Shown here piece after piece: positions 52,701 through 61,662 of a stretch of 64,000 nt of DNA. The stretch comes from Yponomeuta sedellus (taxonomy: Eukaryota > Arthropoda > Insecta > Lepidoptera > Yponomeutidae): the NCBI GenBank assembly GCA_934045075.1, contig OW203721.1, forward strand, positions 26,630,181 through 26,694,180. The letters are read 5' to 3'. Made by a program: the position numbers and the translations under genes. Positions within the stretch are counted from its first letter, which is position 1; each line of letters starts with the position of its first letter. The notes under the pieces were generated by a model. That model was not told where the DNA came from. It made no database searches and saw nothing but the letters and a program-made list of their open reading frames with translations.

Positions 52701-54758
52701 CTGTTCAATAATATATAATTATCCAGGACTGACTGTAAGCGTAGTTCCTCCTATCTACAGTACTTATTTTGCTACTAAACCTTAACATAATATTCACTGT
52801 ATTATTATTATTATAGATGTAGGTAGTATTGGAGTTTTTTTTAAATTATATCTCACGGCAGCGTTTTCCTTCCTTTCAAACATAGCTCTTAGTTTCCGAG
52901 TCACCTTCGCAAACTTCGTTGACCCAAAGGCATTGAACGACCGTAATTAGGTACCTCGGTTTAAAATTAACATGAGACAGGTACTTGCAAACGTAACCTT
53001 TTTATCCTTTTCTGGTTTTCCGTCGATGTTTCCCTTGATAAGCGCCGAGCTTTCGTAAAACTTGCGCGGCCCGTAGCCGAACGGACGCGCCGCCTTCAGG
53101 TCGCGCTCGGCCTTCGTGAACCTGCCGGAACCCAGTCCGGGTCAATCTTCATACCCCTGGTTTCTCAAACGCAAACAGGCCTGTTTATTTTTAGAATGCA
53201 CCTTGGCCAAATGACGGCCAAAATGTTAAGAGTTAAGGCCTGCGCAGACGAGGTACTATCCCCCGGGTACTTTTTTGTCCGTCGATACAGATCTCTTATA
53301 AATTGTATGGAATAACGCACACGAAGGACAAAAAGTACCCTGTACAAAAAGTCCCTCAAGTTACCGAGGGCATCAAGAGAGCGGACCGGACACGAGTTCG
53401 GTGTTTTCTTTTGAAAGGCCTTTTCGTTTTCACAATGTAATCTCAGAATATTTGCTTCCATAAATAACGTACGCTTCACTCAATTTCCGGGGAACAAACG
53501 ACCGCACACCGCACTCGTCTGCGCAGGCATATAGTGTACAAGAAATCGAGGATGAATTTTGTAAAACGCTTAGTACGAAACTATATGTAATTGCCAACTA
53601 TTTGTTCGTCTGCTTCTTTAGCCATTAAAAGAATAGTCGCATTTGTACCAGACGCTCTGTAACCGTACGCTTAGAATAAAACATAATGTTCGTTATACGT
53701 ATTATTTTGTTAGGTGCTTGTTACCGGACTTGACTGTATCTTTATGATACACAAATCCTACCTAATAGACGACAAATGTTGTTAATTTTGGGAACCACTA
53801 ATTTTATTTTCTTCTTCTTCGTTGTTTCCTCATGGCTGAGGGACGGACGTGACTATGGGGCAGCTTCCGCCACCAGCTTTCTCCATTTATGTATGGCTGC
53901 TTATAGGGTCCTTCCTGAAGCTTTAGTTATTATGTCTGCCCAAAGCGTTGGTGGTCGTCCTCTGCTTCGTTTCCCGTTCGCTCGACCGGTGATGATATGA
54001 TAACATACTCCAGGTTATCTGGCCCGCGTCGGACGGTATGTCCGAAGAACTTCAGGATGCGTTGGGTGCAGATTGTGGTACAGGGTGGTGATGATACTCG
54101 CGTCCGCAGGAATTACACTCTGAAACCCTGTACGTGCCTCCCGGGTGGTGCCAAACGAGTATTGACGCCGAGTAGCGGGCGGCGGTTATGATAAACCGAC
54201 AACTGGCTTGCCAGAAGGCCCGACAGGCCTAGAGGACTAATTAACCTCTGAAAACGATGGAGCGGAAAGGATGGGGATACTACCGCTACTAATACTCCCA
54301 AGAAAACTATGAGCAGGATGAACAATGGTAAGGATTTGTCGGACCATCCGGTTGACGCCCGGCGCCAGGATGGTTCTGGGTTACCTGGTGTGACACAGCA
54401 GGCCTCTTGCGGAAATTGGTTTACTGCTGATCAAACACTACTCCGTAACAAAAAGAGACAAACCCGGGACATTCACCACGCTCTCACCATAGCCACGTGG
54501 AAGTTCGTGGTCTCTCCAATTGTATTTTAAATCATTATTTTCCAGTTACGTTTGTCCCTGAATATTTGGAACCGTACACAGTTATCTTATAAAAACTATA
54601 GCCCCGTATTTTTCTGATAGACTCAATCAAATGACACAATTAAATTAAAACAAACCGATAACTTACTTACTAGCGGAGACCATCTTCATTGTTTTGGTGA
54701 TCTTCTGGATGTTCTTGATGGACTTGAGCCGGATCATCACCTGCTTGAGCTGGACCAT
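46771..54758 (-). CDS. ATPsyngamma: ATP synthase F1 gamma subunit, 6 exons, 300 aa
   Basis: Exons in order: 54667-54758, 52998-53121, 52204-52291, 48293-48459, 47493-47657 and 46771-47037, phase-consistent. The N-terminal helix [19 protein letters not shown] and the C-terminal helix [20 protein letters not shown] then [17 protein letters not shown] form the coiled-coil central shaft of F1. SDRGLCGG and [11 protein letters not shown] lie in the Rossmann-like middle domain. The subunit rotates inside the alpha3beta3 head at the inner mitochondrial membrane. Oddities: the first in-frame ATG after TAG-TAG directly precedes what is normally the mature N-terminus, so no cleavable presequence is seen. 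Also, a Lys/Glu/Pro-rich insert of about 25 residues lies before [13 protein letters not shown]. It could be a divergent paralogue or have an unseen upstream exon. Confidence 0.93.
47905..48150 (+). mobile_element. SINE-like repeat
   Basis: It starts with TTCACTGATGTTGGTAGCGC and includes CAAGGGTTTGATTCCAGC as a B-box-like element. The body is shared with other copies (TGTGGAAACCTAAGTGTC, GAAATCGCCAATTTGCGGCG). Intronic in ATP synthase gamma. Confidence 0.5.
48980..49100 (+). mobile_element. Family B LINE 3' fragment
   Basis: CTCCTCTACAATACGGCCCG through TAGAATGTAAATTGTTGACG parallels the reverse complement of 35180-35300. Intronic. Confidence 0.6.
49420..49700 (-). mobile_element. LINE 3' end remnant
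   Basis: The plus strand at 49550-49580 shows AATACCTATTCTTTATTGAA, the complement of a TTCAATAAAGAATAGG 3' terminus similar to the LINE end at 59880-59975. Flanking text (CTGCCCTCTACTAGGCATAG) resembles degraded LINE sequence. The exact limits are uncertain. Intronic in ATP synthase gamma. Confidence 0.4.
51545..51670 (-). mobile_element. Family B LINE 3' fragment
   Basis: TATTCTGTTTGTCGAATGTC followed by a degraded CTTTCGGG...GAGAAAAAGGCAGCC parallels 35180-35300. The overlapping 83-residue plus-strand ORF is a by-product. Confidence 0.55.
53830..54060 (-). mobile_element. LINE ORF2 C-terminal fragment
   Basis: The minus strand reads [19 protein letters not shown], then [19 protein letters not shown] and [11 protein letters not shown]. 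This is the conserved C-terminal tail of endonuclease/RT LINE proteins (RTE or R4-like). It is interrupted by stops. It lies in the first intron of ATP synthase gamma. Confidence 0.8.
54060..54530 (+). mobile_element. 5' region of an RTE-like LINE in opposite orientation
   Basis: On the plus strand the end of this stretch encodes [19 protein letters not shown], which resembles the start of an endonuclease domain (IATWNVRT in intact relatives). The upstream GC-rich segment with CCTGTACGTGCCTCCCGGG looks like the element's 5' UTR. The reading is lost right after IATWK, so only the 5' end remains. Confidence 0.55.
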
Positions 54759-56184
54759 GGTGCCTTCTGCCGGTGCTACTCTTGATTCTTGCTACTAGCC
54801 CCTCAGCGTGACGGGCTCGTGAAGATCAGATCCGAACCAGCTATATCTGGCTAAGACGTAGAATTTTTAAGTGACAACCAGCCGATTTAAGTGTATTCAA
54901 CTTAGGGCCTATGGTGTAATGCACAGATTAAAAATTTAACCAGCCAACCAATGAGCCGTTTTCAGCACATATTCGCAAAGCAATTCATCATAGATGGCGC
55001 TGACAGGTGTGGCCATTAAAGAATATGGCTGTCAAAATAAATATGTGCTAAGCAAAATTTTAGCTCCCTTTACGAATTTTACAAACGTGACCCTGTTCTT
55101 GTATGTGCACGCCTATAAGCGCCATCTATGAAGTGTTTTTGGAATTTGTGCTGAACACGGCTCATTGCCAACTATATAGGTTATGTGTCTGTTTAATCTG
55201 TGCATCGCACTTTGGATTTGGCGACGTGTTTGACGAATGGTTAGCTTGACAGTGACGTATTTGTCGTCGAAGAAGGTGCCAAAACTTATTTAGGCTACTA
55301 AGCTAGGTGACGTATATGGAGGCTAGTAAATATACTGTGCCGATACTAGCCCTCGGCCACGGATAGCCGTGACCTCGACAGTGATACGGCGTTATAACTG
55401 AACATAAAAAAGAGTTCTATGGGCGCTACCTAGATTTACGCGTGGAACGACAACTTTAATGAATCGAAGGTCAAAGGTGATCTATCAGGATCGTGGCAAG
55501 TGGCAGTCCCTGGTCTCTGCCTACGCCTCTGGGATACAGGCATGAGTTTATGTTACGAGGTTTGACAAATTATAGGCTATTATAAATTACTAGGTGATCC
55601 CGCAAACGTTGCTTTGCCATAAACACAGACCTAAAAAATACGTACAAAAAAATCATAAAAATCAGTGAAGCTGTTCACGATTTTTATTAGATATACAGCC
55701 ACCAAAATTGTGTTTGACTGTAGCTCGATAAATCATCAATGTTCGATAAATTACATAATTAACAGGATAACATAATTCAATGGTTTAAGTTGTATAGTAG
55801 GTGTTTCTTCAAAAGGTAAAATAGCAAAGAAAATCCAAACGAAAACTAGAGTGGGTGATTATAAATACTTAAAAGAGATGCAAAGAAACATCGACAAGGT
55901 TTGCATCGTCAAACGTTTCTTTTAATTTGTGGTAGCAAGTGAGAGCAAGTCAACGCAATTCCCTTATCGCACCGCTTTATCAAGCTCCATAAAGAGATCG
56001 TGCCACGCCGCGCGCGGGCTGGGGATAGCACTAGATAGACAGGGAACGGGGCGCCGCCGCCCGTGTAGTTACTCCAGAGATTTCCTCACTAAAGCTCATT
56101 GTTAGGCCATTGTAATTACGTAGCAAGCGCTGAGGCATATTAACGCATTAGACGCTAGGGCTTCCTCACGATGATTAAGAAATC

Positions 56185-56254
56185 GTGAAATTGTAGGAGC
56201 AATCCCAGTCGCCGTGAAAGATCACGGTGACTGGGATTGCTCCTACAATTTCAC
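56185..56254. repeat. Near-perfect 33-bp hairpin
   Basis: Arms 56185-56217 and 56222-56254 are complementary over 33 positions with a single difference (G/T, a wobble in the plus-strand RNA). The loop is four bases, AAGA. The arm begins GTGAAATTGTAGGAGCAATC, which resembles the GTGAAATTGTAGTAGCAAT phrase of SINE-like bodies in this window, so it probably arose by inverted duplication of such a repeat. Confidence 0.9.
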
Positions 56255-57529
56255 AAATGTACATATGCTCAACAAAGTCAAGAAAAACCAAGTCAGTTCA
56301 TGCCTGGATTCCAACCCACGACCTTTCGATTAAGAAAACGGCGCTCTTGTGACCACTTTAAGCGCGGATACAAATGGTGAACTTTTTAATAGACATTTTA
56401 TATTTCAAAGTTACGTACATTGCAAATTTGTAGTGGCGATACCACGCGCTAACGGTGAAGGGAGAACATCGTGAGGAAACCCGTGGCTTGGTTGGCTCCG
56501 TACATATCGCCTAGTCTTCCCTGTGGGCTAGGCCGACTAAGCTGTCAGGATGGTATAGGTGCTGGGCAAGCCTACACCATATTTAACCATGTCCCAAGCA
56601 CTGCAGCAACCGAGTGGTCCCTTCTAGTGTGAGTGAAAATGCTACTGGACGCTGTAAAAATCATCTTATTACGTTGATGCAAAGGCCAATATCATATTTA
56701 TAGACAGAAACTGAAATTTGTTTGTAGTAATTTTTCCCTTGTACTGGTATGGTTCCTCAGCCAGCAAGGAAGCCTTATCGTTTCGTCGGATCCGCCCGTC
56801 TGCTTACCTTGAGGAAGACTTAGTTCTGAAAAATTGATTATAGTAATGTCACTCATTTTTTGTGTAATGCAATTTAATAACTGTTCTGAAGCAACCACGA
56901 GGAGGACACGCTGTCTTGCCAAGACATTACTCTTTTCTCATAGCTCTTCCGTTCATGCAAGCAAGTACTCAGGACTGTCGCCCTGAGGATTACAATACTG
57001 AGCATAACTTAAGAACAAAATATAACTATTAAGTTTATCGAACAAACACTGACCTTTTAAGCAGTTATTTTTTTAAAACAGTGTCAACGATCGATTACAA
57101 AATAAACTTTGCAGTAGAAAATTCCCTGATAGAAAATCCCAACTGCAAAGATAAGTTTATAACCGTAAAATATAACGAGTGACTACACTCTTCAGAGTTT
57201 TACCTTGATTTTTTTTTCTTTGAGACCTTGTTAATTTTTTACTATATGGTTCCATTTTATTCCATATTTTTTATTGCTTAATCACGCACATGAGTATATT
57301 AACCCGTCTAATTGAGTTCCTCCTCCTTTATTTGAAGTTGGTTAAAAAGACTTAATAAAACAGCCGGAATGATTAAAAACCAGGCAAGTGCGTGTCTGAC
57401 TTCGCGCAATGTAGAACTCTTTAGGAGGGGCTTTTTACCTGCTTTACAGGACTACTTCATCGAAGTAATATTCAATAGAATTGGTACGAAGTTTTCCTTT
57501 AATAAGTACCTAGGTCGATTTTAGCCATT

Positions 57530-57655
57530 TGACGTTCACTGCAGGACATAGGTCTCCCTCATGGTTTTCCAAGCTTCACGGTCTTGTACCATCTACATCC
57601 AGCGCCTCCCAACCACCGTAGCCAGGTCGTCAGACCATCTGGTTCTTCATTCACT
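57530..57655 (-). mobile_element. RTE-like LINE C-terminal fragment
   Basis: The minus strand reads a degraded block with RWSDDLATVVGRRWM and VQDREAWKTMRETYV, parallel to 37600-37740. It contains stops. Confidence 0.6.
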
Positions 57656-59176
57656 AAAGACATCCATCAGTAAGAGAGTGAGGCAGTGAGTTCCGAAACT
57701 GCAATCCCTAAATCTTGTAAAATATACTAGCTATGAACTTTGGAGCAGTATTTCCCTTCGGTAACCTTAATTCTCTGTAATTTATTGGTCCTGTGACGAA
57801 CTGACTTTGAAAAAAGAGGGGGTTGAAAAGGGCTCGAATGCTGTTCAAATACGCACAGTGTGGGCCGGTTAAGAACTTGGCCTGCGTCTTGATAGAAACT
57901 TATGTAAATTGCTGACTGTGGTACGCTGCAAACTAGGACTTTACGTCTGTTCTGTCCTACTGCAGACCACAGGCATGGCGTGATACAGACAATTATAAAT
58001 AAACATAACCTTTAGCTTAGTAGCAAAACACTGAATGACCTTGAGCTGACCTAAACGTCGATGCCGGTTTGCAGTCTAGCCACGGAGACACTTGTAGCCT
58101 GCCCGTCCAACCTGATAGGTAAACTTAGGAAATTAACAATGTATCATCGACCACATGTCAAATTATGCATGTGTGTATTAGATTGTTTCATAAGAATTCA
58201 ATTCTTGTTGTATTGTTGATTTAGTCAAAATGCGTACAAAAACAAACTGTTAATGTACGAGACCCCGAGGGTAAATTCAGATTACATACATTCAAACAGT
58301 TCAGATAGGTTCAGGATACTTGGAGCAACAAAGGATTTGAATTTGTGGAATTCCATAACAATCTGCTTTGCTTAGAATAATTTACATACATACTTACAAC
58401 TCAACATAATTATCTTGTAACATTTAGTTTGTGTTGCAGTAATTTACTTCTTTGTAGAGTAAACAAAGATCGTCGACAGAAGCTGGATGAGGCAAATGAT
58501 CCACGTTAAAATCAGGTCGGATCACTATGCTAATGCAATTACCTACTACTGATGGATACACTTGACTGGCTGAGACTACAAGATGCTTTATAAAATTATA
58601 AGTAACATAATTTTATTTTGGGATAGAACAAATCCGTTTTCCGCCCCCGCTTGAGATTTTCGGCTATTAACCTCGACATCTTCGACTGTTTTTTTTTTAC
58701 TCTAGTCTCTGTCTACTCCTCCTGAACAAGCCTCTTTCAATACAATATTCCAGGCTCCAAAATTTAAGAATTGATATGGATATGGTTTTGAGACGATTTC
58801 CATATGTTTTTTTTTCATTCACTTAGATCACAGATAACTTAGATCAAGAAAAAATACGAGGAAACTGTTTTTTGCCGACGTCCTTGGTCCAAAGCGATTA
58901 TGTTTCATATCTGCGTTGTGCCTGAATGCAAAATAAATATTATTGCGCTGTCTGAAAGCCGCATCCACGGTGCCAGCGCTCGGTGGTCAAGTCACCCTCA
59001 CATAAAGGCCGCGCGCGCGCCGCCCGCGCTTGTATACCCTCGGCCCTCGAGCCCGCTCCTCGCGTCTGCACTGTCGGCACCTTCTCCTGACTGCTCTGCC
59101 AGCGCCCTCACTGCTCCGTCTGTGCTCACTGCTTGGTCTGTGCTTTCGCTGTTGCAGCCTGCGCTACACCGCCGCG

Positions 59177-59227
59177 ATGGAGGCCCCCCTCGTCAATACA
59201 GAGCTCTCTAGCTCCCCACCAGATAAG
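59177..59227 (+). CDS. Probable first coding exon of an unidentified gene
   Basis: After a GC- and pyrimidine-rich leader (58985-59176) an ATG in good context (CCGCGATGG) opens MEAPLVNTELSSSPPDK, ending in a consensus donor AAG|GTAAGA. Short acidic/serine N-termini of this kind are common for membrane transporters, but nothing identifies the family. Without splicing the frame runs on to 59584 with AT-rich, intron-like composition. The next exon was not found and may lie beyond the window. Confidence 0.5.
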
Positions 59228-59879
59228 GTAAGACATTGCGAATATTGCGATGCATGGTTTTGCCAAAAATTGTGTCTTTATGGTGAGACTTCAGGTCTTT
59301 ACATTAAGATATTCTTGACTGCCCGTCGTAAATATTTAAGCTTACAATATTTTCATGATTTCATGATGATTTTAAAATGTGTTAGCTTACCGTCGAAACT
59401 TACAAAACTAGCGAATAATTTGTATGCCGAACAAAAAGATAATCGCATCGCATTAATTTTACGTCAACAGTTGCATAATATGTGGAACAAAACACGAACT
59501 CAAAAAAGTAAACAAACAAAAAACCCAGTGGTAAATAAACAAGTTATAGTTTCATCAGCCTCCAGCCATAAGCGTAAAGCTTAGGTTCTTATCAAAGTTT
59601 AAACAAAACATAATCAACCAGAAGTACGACGACGGCTACATGGCGGGTCGCAAGTTATAGAGTTACAATTTCCGTATGATTTAAGGATAGATTTGCGTAA
59701 CAACATTATCAATAACTGATAGTTACTAGCGACATACTAGGTAGGTACTTCTTATTTTTTCCGTACTGTTCCGAGGGGTTAATAGTGTATTATCGTATTA
59801 TTACTTATTTATATAGTTATAAATATTTCTCCCTTCCTCCCGCTATCTTAATTTAAACATCCAACGCTAAGGTTGGCTG

Positions 59880-59975
59880 GAAGAGATCTCTGTTAGAGAT
59901 AAGTTCGCCTTTGAAACAAATTTTATGTAATGTTATTTCGTTTTTACTGTTTGCAATAAAGAATATATTATTATT
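59880..59975 (+). mobile_element. LINE 3' terminus
   Basis: GGTTGGCTGGAAGAGATCTC, then GATAAGTTCGCCTTTGAAAC and TGTTTGCAATAAAGAATATA, closing in ATTATTATTA. This is a familiar insect LINE 3' end, with AATAAA and a simple tail. The body upstream (about 59600-59880) is too diverged to read. Confidence 0.65.
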
Positions 59976-60872
59976 AATGTTTAAAAAAATCACATTTAGC
60001 AAATTGAATTATCTCGATGCGTAAAAGTAAATAAGAGTTAAGTAGAATCGCGTCCAGTGTAAAAATACAGGTTCCAAACAAATTCGCATTCTGGTCCTAT
60101 TTTTTCTCTGTGGTGCTGCTATCGTGTAGTCATGGCTAGCAGCACACGTTTACCAACGTGACCATTTAGCGCTATTATTGTTAGCTTATCGTTGGCGCCA
60201 TCGCGGGGCCACGTCGCTGCCTGATGGCTAATGAAAGTAATTATCTAACTGCCTGCTAAACTATACCTATCTAATAATACTAACAGACAGACTATACTCA
60301 GACAGAATATATCTCAGTAAACTATATATATTCCTGATAAATCGCTAACTGTGTTGCAACTAGAATAATGAGGTGAATAAAGAATAAAGAGGTGAGCTGA
60401 TGATTGTTTAATCATCTGAAAGTCACGTGAAAGTATGAGAAATTCTAAATATTATTTACTTTGTATGTTTATCTGTGTTGCTTGCGTTAGTCAAATATGT
60501 ATACTTACTACACGGATGTACTATTTATATTATTAAAGAAAAATTAAAGCTGTTTCAGAAGACTTTTATAACAGCCACTGTGACACGAGATTTTTATAGA
60601 TTAGATTCTTTCTGCACGTCACAAAACCACCATTGGAGTAAAATCGAGCTGATTCTTTCTTGACCAAGCCGACCTTCTGATTAAGCACTTCAAGAGTACG
60701 TAATGCAAAAAAAAATGTTTATTACAAAAAACGTGTGTTCGCAAGCTTGATTGTTATTTTATTTTTGTATTGTTCTTTTCTCTTTAACTTTAAGTATTAT
60801 AATAGTTTGTGAACGCATCTCGTTTTATATGCCAGATAATTAATTATTAGTATTACAAGTACTATAATCTTC

Positions 60873-60931
60873 CTGCGATGCAGGAAGAGATCCGTGTCCC
60901 AGCAGTAAGGTCATACAAGGGTTAATATTGA
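60873..60931 (+). repeat. Dispersed repeat, family A 3' fragment
   Basis: CTTCCTGCGATGCAGGAAGA to TCATACAAGGGTTAATATTG matches the last ~60 bases of the copy at 40716-41042. Confidence 0.65.
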
Positions 60932-61662
60932 CATCGACTATAAGTAGATTCGCTGTAAGTTCGTTTGTTATATTTTTATAATGTGTTTGAAATGATACTG
61001 TTTAATCTGTACCAGTTATGGGCTCCGTTTAATAAATAAAATGTTACTTGTAATAAATCTTGAAGTGGCGTGTCTTGTGAGAGGCCTATGTCCAGCGGAG
61101 TGATACCGGCTGGTTATGATGATGATCATGACTTCTTTGATTTCTAATCTTGACTTTAGATTTCGCGCTACTAGTGTAACGCTCACACGCTCAAGCAGCG
61201 CCTTGCGGTATCTCCTGCGTGGTTCTCGTTGTGGACTGATACTTGTACCTTCAACAACAAGCGTGCTCGCGTTGTATAGCAAAAGGTTATCAGAACAGAT
61301 AAGACGCATTCTGATTATACAAAATTTATTGTCATACAAAGATACCTAAAATTCATCTAAAAATTCAGCAGCTATAACGACGTGGGTACAATTACACGGG
61401 TATTCAACTTCGTTTGGTAGTGTATATCTGGATAGGCTATTGAGTCTTGAAATGACCTACCCGGCACCGTACCCGTTGCTAACCTAATAAGAACATAGCT
61501 ATATAAAAACTTACACACGTGTATCATACATGTAATATATAGAATGCCCGTTAACAAGCCATAATAAAAATTAATGGCCCTCGCCAAAGGCATTAAAGCT
61601 GGCGATAGGCGCCATCTGACGTTTTTCTCAGAGTCCCGTAAAGCTATCTAAAAGTAAAATGT

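Larger units (their letters stand above)
54760..58899. other. Intergenic stretch with repeats; no gene recognised
   Basis: AT-rich sequence holding a hairpin (56185-56254), SINE-like body sequence (56395-56500) and a LINE fragment (57530-57655). The ATP synthase gamma promoter should lie at its left end, but no core element was distinctive. Confidence 0.5.

Noticed and set aside
59228..59584. Continuation of the 59177 ORF without splicing
   Set aside because: A consensus donor interrupts it, and beyond it composition becomes intron-like with no recognisable domain. Kept only as an alternative.
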